A DNA stretch of 64,000 nt from Pholis gunnellus. Taxonomy: Eukaryota > Chordata > Actinopteri > Perciformes > Pholidae. Made by a program: the position numbers and the translations under genes. A model generated the notes under the pieces. The model searched no databases, was not told the DNA's origin, and worked only from the letters and a program-made list of their open reading frames with translations. Location: NCBI GenBank assembly GCA_910591455.2, contig OU342808.1:17439121-17503120 (forward strand). Direction: 5' to 3'. Below, piece after piece: positions 1 through 14,500 of the stretch. Position 1 is the stretch's first letter. Each line of letters starts with the position of its first letter.

Positions 1-414
1 CCCCCCCCCCCCCCAAGTGGCTAAAAAATGTCTGTTAGTGTTATTTCCTCACCCTGGGACATGAACAAGTTATTATATTTAGAAAGTGTCTCCCGTGTTT
101 TGATATCCTACGCTCATGGAAACAAACTACTGACGCAAGAGCCAAGCTGGGGAATCAATAGCATCACATTTTACAATATGATGTCCAGGTGCTCACAGTT
201 CGTTCAAAGCATGATCTCATCTGATTTCCAAACTGTACGTCCCTCTCAAATGTTCTCATTTTCTTTGGATCGATACGAGTTTTCTGTACAAGTTCATCAA
301 GTTCAGCTCTGGTTTGGTTTGTTAACCTCCTGTTTTTTCCATCACAGACCATCTTTCCAGAGTTTATTCAATTTATATTTAGGCTCTCAGAATTACACCC
401 ATACATTCATTTGA
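1..414. other. window edge with C run and unidentified short open frames
   Basis: The window opens with 14 C residues, either a homopolymer or an assembly edge. A plus frame (28-414, 128 codons) and a minus frame (352-164, 62 codons) overlap. The minus frame is hydrophilic and charge-rich (for example TRAELDELVQKTRIDPKKMR), which looks more protein-like than most chance frames here. It has no clear splice sites and matches no family I recognise. It could be a pseudogene or transposon remnant. Confidence 0.2.
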
Positions 415-2188
415 CATTGTTATCAATATTTATCGCATTTATCACGCAAACGTACAGGATTTCACTGGTCAGTTACAGAGACAATAAGACTGCAGACCAA
501 GAACTCATAATATTTTGGTTCCAATTACTATCGATTTCACAATTGGTTTGCAGCAGGATGTTGTTTTATTACTAATATATTTAATGTGCAAATCAATAAG
601 AACACTTGCTCGGCTCATTCACAGGAAGGCCGTAAAAATCAAAGATGTGGACTTCCAACAGCTGCTTTCTGATCTTTCCAGGAAGTGACTGCAGCAGACG
701 CTTTAATGCAGAGGAATCATTTAAACGTCACGTTAGCGCGTTAGCAAACTATCACCGTCGCAATATTCACACAGCGGGTAAAAGATGTGCATTTGGCTTC
801 AGCTCGGTATGTTGACACATGTTGAAGTGCATTGTGACTCTATTGGCTTGTAGCCGGGGCTAACAGAGCACCAGCTGTGGGGTTTTTATCTCAACAAAAG
901 ACCGTCAAATGTAAGTGCAATTACTGCCACAAGCAATAAAACAGCCACTGCATTCCATAGCAACGGTGAGAAGGGAGCGTAGGAACCCGAGAGCTCCGCC
1001 GGCCTTCCCGTGTGGGCCTCACTTTGAGTGATGACGGCACAACATGATGGAGTAAGGCACAGAGAACCAGACCATGTGGAGTACATTTATAATCAGTAAT
1101 TGATAATGTAATAAAGGCTGCGAATAGGCTCAGAGTGACTTCTCTCCGTTTGCAGTCAGTGTCACGGCAGGCTTGTGTGTTTCATGCCTGGATGGGGGGG
1201 GGGTGTAGCTTGGCAATGCGAGTTCGTTCGACCAAAATTACCAGCGTTCCTCGCTGTCTATCGCTCTGCTTTCTGTCAGCCGGCTCTTTTATCACGGACC
1301 ACCTCTTACCTCTTTTTTCGCTCCGCGGACTGCGTGACATGGAATTGACATGTAGGTTCGCGGGCAACATGATGCTATTGAGCTGTGATGTAATGGTAGC
1401 TACCAGGCTTCCTAAATACATCCACGCAAGAGCGGGCATGGAGCATGGCGGGCAGGCCCAGCTGTAGGCCTGTTAGATCAAATGAACCGCTCCATGCTTC
1501 TACAGCAAGCAAGGTCAGGCTGGGGATCGGTGGTGGAGGAGGTCACGTGACCGAGCGGGAATTTGAGGCTGCTGAGATGGAAGTCAACATTTATGAAAGC
1601 TGACAGTGATTAACCGTGGATACGGCCGTTGTCACATGAAAACTGAAAATATAGACTTTGGAAGGGTCCATTGGAGTGACACAATACATGGCGCTGTTAT
1701 GTAATTGGAGACATTTGGATAAGATGCCTGGGACATATAAATGATCATTAAAAAAGGAGCGGCGCACAGCTGTGTGAGTGAGTGGCGCACATTGCCAATG
1801 GACTCTTCGGAGGCCGCTTGCTACTTGACAGTGTGTCTCGCTAAAGTGTCGAGGTTGGGGGGGTTGTTGGTTGTAGGGCTCTAAAGTGAGATGGAGGTGC
1901 ACACTGGTCAAATCGAAGGGTAAAGTGGGAGCTTTGGCTGCACTCCTTCCTAATGCCCTACGGCACCTCCACCATTAGCATTCCCCACTGCGACTTGAGT
2001 TCATAAGACTAATGGAGTTGCTACCTGGGGACATTAATTGTGCGTGACACCACTCGGGGGCTTTTGTGCACTCACACTAATATCACTGCGCCTGCCTGAC
2101 AAAGCGCCCGAAAAGATTACAAACAAACCCCAAATAACTGCCAGTGTTGTGTTGCTGTTTGACAGCAGAGTATGTGCGAGTTTGGAAC

Positions 2189-2224
<36 letters not shown>

Positions 2225-3544
2225 CGGGTTTTGGGGGTGGCTCAGGTTTGAGTAGCCAAGTGATATGTAAAACAAAAAAACAAAAAAATAACCGTCTCAC
2301 CTAAGTGTAAGGATGACTTCATCATCGCAGGACAACCTCCTGACAGTGTTACGGCTCACATCAAACTTCTGCTTTCGCTGTGACACATACATGACATCAT
2401 CCAATAAAAATGCAGGCATGGCCGTAAGCAGAGGCTGCATGTGAAGCCCCCCAGAGTGTCTTCAATCCACAGGGCACTGCAGGCAGGGGTGTAATGGAGG
2501 GGATGTGCAGAGGTATGCTCCTGTGTCTGGTAACGTTAAAGCATATTAATGTACCCTGAGCCATCAGTTTATTAGGACCACCTGTGCACGCTAATGCAAC
2601 CCATGCAATAGATCTTACTGTACCCTTGTGGAACTTTGTCTTTTGTTTAGACTGTGTGAGGGGTTTTGTTTTTTATTTGACCGCCTCACACTGACTTGTC
2701 TTGCGTTTTGTTCACTCTCATTTACATAAGGAAGTCGAATATTGGTATTGCTTCAGATTTTACATGCGTACCTGTTGATACAGTTGACATTGAACTCTCC
2801 ACCGTTGTTAAATAAGATGAAGAGATAAATGCATGAGAACGTGTGATGTTTTTTTGAATTCACATTATGCTGCATAGATGTTTTGTGCTTTGACATCTTT
2901 GCTTTCAGTATATGTGCGGTGACGTGTAGTTTAGTAGAATTTTGTTCATTTTCAGTTACACTATCAGCTACAGAGGCAGTATTTATATTGTTCAATTTAC
3001 ATTTTTGCACAAGTATAATCTACTTTATACCATAAATACCGCTCAAATGTGTGCACATGCATATTTAGCTCAAGTTCATTTCCAACTTTTGTTCCTTGAA
3101 AGCATTAAAATTAAATATTTATATGATTTATGATAAAGTAAAGCATTCCATTCACAAAGAAGATCCAAATTGAACACGGAGGTCTGCTTCCCTGCAGAGT
3201 ATTGCGTATTGCTGCACCTTTTATCTGAATATGCAGTTAGAACAGATTTAAGTTCCAGTATTGGATTCAGGAGACACACCTTACATCTTAACGGTCGTTA
3301 ACTAGTTAAATATGACTGCAATAGAATCCAGTGTTTGGACAACATTTAGTCTTCAACAGCAAAGTGGTGATTCTCCTGAATATATTGAAATGTAGAAATA
3401 TCAGGGTCTTGTTGGCTAGAACTTTGGAAGTTTTATTTATCGGCATTGTTAAAGGTTTGATGATGGATACTGATGCCGCGGACTAGAAGCTGCCCAAGGC
3501 ATGAAGAAACATTAGAGGTGAACAAAATGGTGAACGGAGTTCAA
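415..3544. other. non-coding intergenic stretch
   Basis: I see no gene. It holds a (TG)n tract at 2192-2223, a short G run near 1194-1203, and generally AT-rich sequence. Open frames here are short, overlapping and without recognisable domains. Confidence 0.6.
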
Positions 3545-4182
3545 TCAGCCGGTTTTAGTATTTACTTTATCTTTGGCTTTTTATTTAGAAATAAAACCGG
3601 CTTTCCTGTGATCTGCAGAAAGAGGATTGTTGAATCCATCCTAACTATCCCAGCAATTTTGGATTATGGGGGTGTAATTTACAGACACGCTGCTGCCTCC
3701 ACACACTTAGGCCCCTAGATTGTGTTTACCACTCAGCCCAGAGGTTTATTACCGGTGATAGCTGCAATACTCACCACTGCATCCTCTATGATAAGGTCGG
3801 TTGGTCTTCTCTGAGACAGAGACGTAATATTCACTGCTACCCGTATATCTTTAAAGCCCTGATTGGAAAATTACCATCGTACTGCTTTTAGTATTAGTGC
3901 AGCGGACTCATGGGTTCTCTTGCAACCCGACCTAAAACTGAATCGTCCGAAACGCCGCGACGCTTTAAAACTTTACTTGATGACCGTCCGCTATCGGCCT
4001 GTAACTATTTTAACTATATCGTTTGTTGTTTTGCACGATTGTAGTTCTATTTTAACTGGTTTTTCTCACTGATTGTTTGTTTGAGGTCTTTTCTGATGCT
4101 CTGAATCATTGAAAATAAGGGTCTCCCTCAATAGATTCCCCGCGTTGTAAAGAAAGGTTTAAACGAATGAACGAATAAAAAG
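3545..4182 (+). mobile_element. decayed non-LTR retrotransposon (L2/CR1-like LINE) 3' end
   Basis: The C-terminal end of a LINE reverse-transcriptase protein is recognisable in pieces: FLFRNKTGFPVICRKRIVES and ILDYGGVIYRHAAAST in one frame to 3718, then a +1-type shift to a frame containing RFITGD, ILYDKVGWSSLRQRR and FKALIGKLPSY, then another frame with AFSISAADSWVLLQPDLKLN. The order and motifs match fish L2-type elements. A typical 3' end follows, GGTCTCCCTC... near 4119, with A-rich tail repeats (AACGAATGAACGAATAAAAA) to about 4182. The copy is 5'-truncated and broken by frameshifts and stops, so it is inactive. Confidence 0.75.
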
Positions 4183-7100
4183 GTTTGAAGAGACAGTGGC
4201 CAAAGAATGCCATCCATCGTGTTTAACTATCTGCGCATCTTTAAAAACAAACTTTAAGTAACAAAACATCACATGTTGTGTGAATTCCTTCTGAAGAAAG
4301 GGCTTTAGGGCAGCGGCCTCTCTCCAGAGAGTCAAACCAATTTTCACTTCCATAATTACATTTGTATTTACATGAGGGCGCTGGAAGTTGATTTGTCATT
4401 TCTGATCCGTTCTTTTTTTTCCACGTCCATTTTCTTCATCGCCGGCACGAAAATCATTATCCCCTTTTGTCACAGTGTGTACTAGCAAAGCCACAATAAA
4501 GCAAGAGTCATGTAATGAATGTCAAAACTATTCCCATCAGATATTGTGAAATATGGGTTCAGAAGACCCATTCAAAGAGATAATATGATAATTTGATTTC
4601 TCAGATAGGCTGAACGGAAATGCCTTGTCTGGACATTTTGAAAAGCAGAATCCATTACTTATTCTTAATTCACCCTGGCATAAATTAAAGGATTTCTGCA
4701 GGCCATTAACTCATCCATTAATACCCAGGGTCAAGATTATTGAAGCCCAGGGTACAGCAGTATGAAGGGCTATTTCTTCAAGATGTGTCATCTAATGATT
4801 GCAGTAGGGTTCTGAATCCTCTGCCATTAATTGTGAAATGATCTCCTCCTTTTGCTCCAGATAAACAGCAGGGAAAGATAATAGTCACACGGGTAGATAA
4901 TCCTGTTGCAAAAAATTAATTTCCATTTCATTTGTTTTGTTATGTTTCAGGCAATTTCAGGGCTGCGGTTGATTGTTTCAGAGGATATGAAGTGTAAGAA
5001 CAGGGGGAAACTACTGAAAGGAGGTGTACAATTAGGTTTGTGTCAGCACAAAATTGAAACCCGCTGAGCTATTTTTAATTTAGAGTGTTGGAGTAGATGA
5101 TGAAGGTGGCTCCAAATGCAGAGGGGTATGAAGAGATTAAAAAAACAACACAAAAAAAAAAAACAGGGTGCACTGGCGCCACGTGTGCACAAATTGCTGT
5201 CCCGCTTGCCACCGCATAATATATACTCGTCCTAATTTGTTTCATGTGTCCCCGCAGTGAAACGCAATTGTCACACAATGTGCTTCTCACTCCAGTTTAC
5301 TGAGAGCTGAGGATTCGTGCCAGAATGAATCCACACGGAGACGAAAGCTTCTGTGAAAAAAAAAAAACAACACATTTCTGTAAACTGTAGACTATGCTCA
5401 GGTGCTCAGCAGCTCTCCACCGATTGGGGACCTGTGTAAAAGAAGATGAAATTAAGGCAAATAAAAATCATATTAAAGAATATTACAGCCTAACAGCCAT
5501 TAGTCTCCAGCTTCCTGTCAGCTTTTGATGGATTCCTCACTTAGTTCAATGAATGGTCTAATGACATTGATAAAATCACTTGCATCCAAACAGAAAGCCA
5601 GCGTAATCCACTGATGCACGCATGATACAGGGACCAAATTCACTTAAAAATGTTTCCAATTATTCATGCTTTCCAAATTTTCTTTATACAATATTTACAT
5701 CTCGAGAGGGAATATAACGCAACCTCCAGAGAAGCAGAAGTCCTGCGCATTAAAGCAGCTTATATCTCCCCACTAACTCCCCAGATCTGCAACCACACTC
5801 TGACATACTAAGGGGAATTAATTTTACAAGCGGGGAGTTCCTCCTTATTGCTTCCTGGTAGTGCCGAGGCGTCTGGCTTCAAAAATGATCCTGACACACA
5901 CATGCACAATAGATGAGCTGTACGGATGCTCACAGCCCATGAATACAAAGCCGGACCTGCAGCCAGTGGAGTTGAGAGGAGTGGAAATCCTTCAGTATTC
6001 ACTGACCTCTTTGCTATTTCATCCTCTCTCAACTATTTTTCTAGTTTGGGGAAAACACTTTCTATCACTGTCAGGTTGGGCAAGGGAAGAAAAAAAAACT
6101 CTCTACTAGAGGATTAGATGTCTGGCCGCTCACGCCGCTGTACCGCAGCAATAAAACACAGGCTTGCACAAATCCCTTACCTTTAGTTTGAAAGCTGAAA
6201 TCGGGAATTGGGTTTATTTTGTTTCATAATTTTGACTCCAAATGTGATGGAGTATCAGATTGTGATCAAGCAGGTTAGACACAGAGAGGATTTACAATAG
6301 TAGTAGTTATTGGAGGACTTTTCTTTGTGAGGAGAAGCTTTAAAGGCAGAAAGCTTTTACTACACACACTATCTGTGAATGAGTTCTCTCCGCTTGTTTG
6401 TCTCCAAAAAAAAGTTGTACTGAAATGTGCAAATAAGACGGCATATTTCTCTGCACCCTGCAACGTGACAGTGCAAAAAGATATGAAAGCGTTCAATCTA
6501 TTTAATTAAGACAGCTTAGTAGTGGCACCCGGTTGCAGGGTGTTTAAGCTAATTACAGTATTAATTACAACATTAATTAAATGACATAATTGCCTTTCAA
6601 AACAATGACTCCTGTATCCCTGGTAAGGTAAAGGGTTAATTTACTGTGGAAGCAGGCATGCATTATTTACATGCTTGGATGAATAATACATTTAAGAAGT
6701 GGGCTTATAAATTTACTGGCACAAAGAAAAGAAAAGCTTAGTAGCTAAGAAAGGCTGATTTAAATATCATGTCTTAAATGAATATTTCTTTGAGTTATGG
6801 TCACACCACAGTGGGGTAAATCTGTTTGGTTGCTATCTGTGGGGGCTCAGGGGAATAAACTTCACTGTGTTAAGAAATCAAATGTATTATTTCATTATTC
6901 CCAACGCTGTATGTACATTCAGTGCTGTATGATAAATTAAAGTATTATTTACAAATGCACTGTTAGATATAACTTCTGTAATTCTGTAGAAATGCACAGT
7001 ATTTGACTGAGGTCTGGTGAGGCATCAACTCTACCTTGGCTATAGTACATGTGTTCATGTGTAATTGAAGAATTACATCCAAAATCCAGCCAGTTTTTCA

Positions 7101-8410
7101 TAAACGTTGACATCTGGTGTATTTGTATCTGGTGTATTTGAGATTTACAGTACAATAACGGCAAAATATGTAAAATATGTATCTAAAAAAGCAAAACCAG
7201 CCTTTCCAAGGACTCAAGAGGTAAACACACACACACACACACACATACACAAATACCAGAAGAATGAGTAAAAGATGTGAGCTGAGAAGGTACCACGCTG
7301 AGCCACAAACACTTTCAATTTCCACGGACGAGACATATGAAGAAAAAAAATTACATCTCAGTCTGACGAGTGACTAATCAAGGCGAGCGAAATGGTGCTG
7401 CAATAAATTACTCCACTGTGAAATAAACCACACAAACAGACTGATGATAATAAATGTAAATTATTTCTGGGGAGAAATTTCCCTGGTACATGAGTAATAT
7501 GAACCATCAGGAAGGAGTCTTCCTTAACATTAATTACAGAAAATGACAAGTGAGCTGACAAGTAGGAAGGCTCATTATCTGAAAACATATTCACAACTTC
7601 GCAATTTGCGCAAGATGGACTCCAGCTAAATTAATCTCCTTTCTTTGCATGAGCCCCTTCTAATTTTCATGTTATTAACAGGTTTGCAGTATCACTCAGT
7701 GCTTGTCACCCTAATCAGGTTTTTCGGCGTGTTCGGGAAACCGTGGTGTCATTTGAAAAGGATCAGGCCTCATAATGTGCTCTCCATCACGCGTCTGAAT
7801 CTACAAGGTTGCTTTTAATAAGGTTCCTTAATCATTTCTCCTTTTTGCTCAACTTTTGGCCCGGTTGGCTTCTATTATCACTCTTCTCATGGAGAGGCGC
7901 CATTAAAAGAAGAGCTGGCTTATCTGAGAACAGGAAGCATGGAAAAGAAATTCATTGGGTCATTATGTGATAGAAGACCCCCCGTAACCTACATGCAAAT
8001 GTGATGCCGTATTGTTTTCTTATTTTAAACCGGCACAAATACGTCTCAGTGACTCCTGCAAAATGTTGCCTCTAAATCCTCAGCCAGACATTTTATAACG
8101 GAAACAATGAGTGGGGCTTTTACCTCTGAATGAGCAGCTGCAAAATGTAGAGAAATGTGTATTTGTGTCTACATATATGGTCTCCCAACCAAATAGACCT
8201 CCACTCTAAAGGAAATATGATTTATTTAGTTTGATTTGTAGCATTTGTTAGCTCACAAAATAGCTGTCAAACAGTACTTTGCTGTTTGGGCTTTTAAACG
8301 AGGATGAGGAACCTAATGAAAAACAGTCACACGTGTCTTAATTGCAGGTGCATCGGCCAAGGAAACAGCACTGACAACCCTGAGCCCTAGAAATTACATT
8401 TATACACCAC
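4183..8410. other. intergenic, AT-rich with possible conserved blocks
   Basis: There is no gene. It contains a (CA)n tract at 7224-7244, a two-copy 14-base tandem repeat of ATCTGGTGTATTTG near 7111-7139, and AT-rich blocks with homeodomain-like TAATTA or TTAAT motifs near 4600-5000, 6500-6960 and 7590-8010. Confidence 0.5.
7590..8010. promoter_or_regulatory. candidate conserved non-coding element
   Basis: The block has balanced composition, no simple repeats, TTAATC and TAATC homeodomain-like sites, TTTGCAT at 7644-7650, and a perfect POU octamer ATGCAAAT at 7993-8000. This pattern is typical of developmental enhancers. The call is by eye only; conservation across fishes has not been tested. 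Confidence 0.28.
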
Positions 8411-8545
8411 CAACTAACAGAGACGGAGGAAGTACTCAGACCCTTTAGTAGTAAAAGTAGAAATACCATAGTGTATAAATACTTCATTATAAGTGAAATT
8501 TGAAATGTACAGAAGTATAATCAGCTACAATGTACTTAAAAGTGT
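8411..8545 (+). mobile_element. degenerate fish MITE-like repeat, copy 1
   Basis: The segment starts GGAGGAAGTACTCAGACCCT and continues with AGTAAAAGTAGAAATACCAT and AATGTACTTAAAAGTG. This is the recognisable end of a high-copy, AGTA/ACTT-rich non-autonomous DNA element found in many teleosts. It has no coding capacity. The right-hand limit is unclear, and sequence to about 8650 may belong to it or to a second repeat. Confidence 0.55.
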
Positions 8546-11500
8546 AATGTCTAACCACATGATTGGAATAAATGGGGGGCCGGCGTCGTAGTGTACTGTA
8601 GTTTACGTTAGCCATCCGTGTGTTTACTCCACTGCTAACCGGAGGCTTTTAGGTCGATGCATGTTTTGATAGTTTCTTGGATTAGCTGGGGAGGACGAAA
8701 CAAAAAACACAAGTTGTTTTCTCGTTTCTGCAACCTTGACTTTAATCCAATAAACAATCTCTATCATGGCTGTTATTGACACGCTCTACTTCTTTGTCCC
8801 CTCATGGTGGACTGAGGACAGACTGGACGCTACAGTGACTCGCTGTCGCCTCTCGAGGTACCAGTGGTAAGACAGGATGGGGCGGGGCTAGCTGCCGAGA
8901 GCGCTCATTCCCGTAGATATCTCTGCAACACGATGCATTGACGTTTTGTGTGACCTTTACAAACCTTTGCTGACAACATATTTCATTCTGATTTCTACTT
9001 TGGAAATACAATATCAGCTTGTAGCACTTAAAGCATGGTACGGCTCATTTATGGGGATGCTTAGGCATAAAACATTTGGTTTAATGTTCGAGATAGATTG
9101 GGGCTAAAATTGGTGACAATTGACATGAAGCACAAGAAATGACATGTTTACGTGATTAACATTGAACTAAAATCGCAGTCTTTCCTTCGCCTGAAGTGTT
9201 TTGTCGCCTCAGCCTCACATGCAGGACTCGAGATGTGAAGCTCTGACTCTGGTGTCAGAGTCCAACTTCCAACATCACGGAACAAAATCCAGGCAGCAGT
9301 CACGTTTCCCGGCAAAAAGCAACTGGCAAAACAAATTAGTATAGTATATACATAAGTTTATACTAATTAACAAGAAAATGTGCTGCTAACTGACATGTAA
9401 CCTAATGACTCGTGTTCAGTGCTGCATTGTATTATCTCCTGTTTGTATTGGAGTGGATTTAAAAACTAGGTAGATAGAGTTGAAGAAGACATTACATTGA
9501 TCTACTCAGCTGTTACTATGATGAAAGATGTCCCTCCACTTTGACACCAACACAAGCAATTACATTCTATAGACCTGCCAATCCAACACCAATTTAAACT
9601 TTGAAGTAAAAATATTTAGTTTTTGATACGTTTCCATTTATTTCCATTGTTTCCATATTCCCTTATGAAGCAATCCATGTTTCCATCATCCCAACACTTC
9701 TCTATCCATCTCATATCGTACGAATCAACATGCAGAGAGCATATAAACCCAATAACAGTTGTAAGCAATGTTGTGAGTTTTGTCGGCTCTTGAATTAATA
9801 AATCATAGCAAATATGAGATATCTGCATGAGTGCGATCTGGAAATGTGCTGTATTGCAAACCCAGTTAAATTCACAGGTAGCCTCATGATAGCTGAAGCA
9901 GAAATGCAATATGTCATGCAGAATTAGTTCAGAGAGAATAAGTTTCAGGGGGAGGCAAAATGTTATGAGGGAGTCCATAATGGCAGAGGCAGCTTTATCT
10001 GTGCTGCTCTCTCACACACACTCTAATTACATTTCACAGATTGTACTACAATAGCTGCTGGTAACCTTTAGTGGATGGGCTTTTCAATAATGCAAAGTAC
10101 ACATTTTCATATCTATTTTTCCCACTGTGCTTCCCATTTATTAATTTGCTGAACACAATAAAACAAAGACTCGACGTAATGTGCTCCTTTGCTCAAACGG
10201 CACCCAACAAGATAAAAACACAAAGCCTTTCTCTCTGTTTTGAAGAATGGCCTCGCATGCAAACCAGCAGCGTAATGTCTGACGTTTCCAATTTGAAAGG
10301 CCATTTGGTTAGCAAGTGTAAAACTGATGCAACGTTCTTTTGTTCCTGAAACTTATAGTTTGTATTTGTCTCCCAGTTCCAAGTAATTCATGTTCTTTGC
10401 CACAATTTAGCCTGTTGCCCCCGTATAATATACTGCATCATATTACAGATAATTGTCCAGCAAACTGCACATCATATAGACATTTTAAAATACATCTATT
10501 TGGCTTACAGTAAAACTATAATGTTTCGCCAGCTGTCTGGAGGCAACTGGGACACATGTTAAGCTGGAGAGGAGGCAGGGTGAGGGGGTAGTGGTTATTC
10601 ACAGTCTGTCCACTGATAACCACTGATAGCCTGCAGCAGCATTCAACAGAATGTAACATTAATGTTACACTTTAATTAAGGAAATACAACAAATTGTATC
10701 CACCAACATTCGGGTAATCCATTCTGGATTTGGTCTTCCCATCGCACGAGTAAAAAACAAAAGATGGCCAAACATGTTGTGTTTGGTTCTCATTTATAGT
10801 AGATTAAGAATGTTGCCTGTCCTGAAATAACTTCTTTAGTAATCGTCCGTATTCACTGCGATGTGACGTCACACAGGTCGGACATTTAAGGTACGATTTG
10901 GCAAAATGTAAAGTTGAAGTTGGTGAATCTTCTGCTTTTATTGTCTGTTCATTTTTCAGTTTTATTGTCATGGGCTGAAACATTTTTCATTATTTTAATC
11001 AGGGAGACAACTTAATCTTATTGGTTGTAACAAATCCGCTGTACTTTGTCAGCCTCAGCTCTTCTCTCTATGCGTCCTCTGAACTAAGGCTCAGCTTTTA
11101 TAATGAGACTTTTTATTTTCCGTCTATTCAAGGATTCCTTTGTCAATGTAAATTGTGAGCTGGCAAATCAGACAAATGTTGAATATGAGCCACCAGCCAC
11201 TAGCCACGTCCAGCAGCAGCTTTTTCATGTGCTTATATGATAAAGGAGACTGAGTGACAGTCAAAGAACAAATATATTATACAAATACACAAAAACACAG
11301 TTCAAAATAATGATATCTCAACAATTGAGAGACTTTCTGCTTCCCAATATTTTATAACTGAAACTCCATTCTAGCTAAGAACCAAAGCGAAGCGTCTTTT
11401 TAAGCGTGTTTTCAAATGATGCGGTCTGCAGGTGAAATTCTCTCTGCAGAAAGACCAGATTGTGGCCCTGGGTTAAACAGTTTGCTTCATACCACAAATA

Positions 11501-14500
11501 ACATGTTCCTTTGATCCAAATCAACTATGACAGCTGCTACAAGGGATTTTTAATTGAATGATTATTGTATTAAATTGTTGCTTTTAATGGAGCGTGCACC
11601 TCTGCAATTATTTCCGCTTTAAGAACCTGGACCCTGGGCAGGTCTTTACAGCCACGGGCGTTTGGTTCGCTTCCAAATGAGTGGTCACTGTTGGTGTGAA
11701 GTCTCTCTTTTTATTTGGAACAGAAGACCAGGCTGATAAGTAAATACATTTATGCATATATATATTTATATACATATACACACATACTTTACACAAACAG
11801 TTTGTCCACAGGAGCTTGGCTGTGACTTGGGCCTGGCAGCAACAACACTGAACAGATTCACAGCCCAGAAGGTCCTTTCAAGTATTACGCCTCGTCTTGT
11901 CTCATCCAGTACAAAAAAAGAATTCAAATAACTACTAATAGAACAGATCTGAGAAAACTTCCTTAATCCTGTGATATTTTCCCGGATTGGATCAATATTT
12001 GCCAGAACTGTCTTCTTATCTACGCAGCCTGATGAATTATTGAATGTATGAAGGAAGTGATAGTGGTAGCCATAATCTTTTCTAAATCCAAGCACGATCC
12101 CAGGTTATGGGATCATTTATGAAAGATTCTGCTGTTTGTGTGGGATGATATTTTCTCTGACATCAGAAAGATGGAGAGTTCACATAATCAAACATCAGAA
12201 AGAAAGCCTCCTACAGATTTTGCAAAGACTGAATGAAGCTACAGTGCTGAATCCCTCTTCATTCTGACTGCTACCGTTACTTTGAAAAACTATATGGACA
12301 CATGTCCAGAAACGTAATATATGCTACACTGTTTCCGATTAAAATGTATCTTGTGAAAGTACCAAAACTATATACAGTAAAGTAATGGAGATGAGCCAGA
12401 TATGGCCGTTATCTGGCACATATTTGGGCCAAAGCTTCACCGTGTGTGTTTCACTGTTCCTTCACAAGTCGAGGGAAAGTCTCATTTGGCATGCTGGGAG
12501 CGATGCTTGGGGGACAGCTTTCTTTTTAAATTATGTATAATATGTATATTATATGCAGTATTAAAAGTCATAAAAGGGATAGGGATGTCACATTTTAAGG
12601 GATAGAATGCTTTAATTAGAGCGTAAGCTACAATCTGATACCATCTTCTGTGGAAGTGGTTAGATTCTTGGGAATTTACAGCTGCCAATAACCAAATGAT
12701 CTTACTAGCTGACAAAAAAAAAGTGTTCAGGACTGAAGGCACTTGAGTCTCTCACACACACACACACACACAATAAAAAACACCCTAACAGCCATGGTGA
12801 ACAATAAATTGGAGAGGGGTGAATGGCAAGATTTGTGTCCAGTGCTTGGCTGGAGAGGAGGCTGTCATAAGAACAATTCCACACATATCAAAATGAGCCT
12901 TTCTTTATCACAATAATTAGGGGGATTTACAGTGGTTATGTGTACAGTCATTCTGCTTCATTAAAGACACAGTCAGGAGAGATGTATTTATCGTGAGAAG
13001 CCTCTGCACCTTGCTGGTGACAGTGAGACGAAACACGCATTGCTGTGACTCACTTCAACATGCCCATAATGTAGTTTTTATCCGAGCTTCACTCGTAAAT
13101 ATCAAAGCTTTTTTCCCTTTGTGTTGCAGTTACATTTAATGATATTTTTGATTACATATTGCAACATATTATTAGATTTAATTGTTTTGAATTGACATTG
13201 AAATATCGACACATTCTCGCCCCCCCAACTCGTTAAATACCAGCGCTTGTTCAGTGGCCATAAAACTTCAAACCGTGACGTCCAGGTGCCCCTCAAGCGT
13301 CAGTGTTGGACGTTTCAGGGGCGGCATGTCGTTTTCCACTCGTTTCATGCATTCTGTCTTTTCAAAATAAACTTCTTCACAGGAAGTTGGGTTCAATATA
13401 ACAAAAACACTTCAGTATTTCACGAGTTGGGAGTGAGATTGTGTTGGAAATATATAGCAAAGCTAAATAAAATAGCACTTCCTGGCACATTGGAGTCACT
13501 GATCCTAACCAGTGAATAGGCCGTCACCGGATCCCCAATAACGCCACAACTTCGGTTTTTGATTGCATTCAACGATCGAGATTGAACATGTTTATTATTG
13601 AGCTGGTAGGTGTATTTTGTTACATTTAGACAGGCTAGCTTTTAGTTAAATTCTGGGGTTACGTACTGTATATAGTACCTAAAGCATATACTGTATATGC
13701 AGCAAGGCCCATCATAACAACAGAACCCAAACATACAAACATTTTGCAAAAGGTCCCACTATGGGCCGCATCAGTCAATCCAAATTCTCACTTTGTGGGA
13801 GCAGCGTGTTTTTGTTTGCTTTGGTCAGGGCAGAGAAGTGAAACCAAGCAAATAAAAAAGCAATATCTGCAATATTTCATTGTTAGCATTAAACTGGATA
13901 AATAGTTAGACAGACCGTTTCTGTTATTTAAAACAATATTAGAGCATCTCGAGCAATACGAGAGGAAATATGATCTGTTTACTTTGGTGTTTTACGACAA
14001 TACGTCCAAATATTACTGGTGCAAATGAACCTTCAGCAGCATCGGAAACATTTAATAGCTGAGAGTTAGTCATTATTTAACATCACTCCCTGTTTTAAGA
14101 CCAGTCATGAGTTTTAAGAGTGATTTCCTAATCATGTCTATATGCTTTAAAATGTTTATATATATTTGGTTTGTGCTTTGAAGTTTCTTAAGTTTTATTA
14201 TGTTACCTCTGTGCTGTGACAGACTAGGCTACCAGGTGTTGTAAACTAACTCCCCTTAAATCTGCAAATACAGTATGTTTCCCCCACTGAAGTCTTATTC
14301 ATTTGTCTTTTATTATGAAATGCAGTGTAATCCTTTCTCAGTGTTGAGGTTAGAGCTGGATGGTTTTCCACCTTTGTCTCATGCCCCAGGTACAATGAAG
14401 CCCCGTGCTGATTTCCTTTATAACCAGACGCATGTGTTCACTGGGGCGAGCTAGATTTGTGTGCTATGCCACTGACTTTGGCTGTACAGACTTGGACCAG

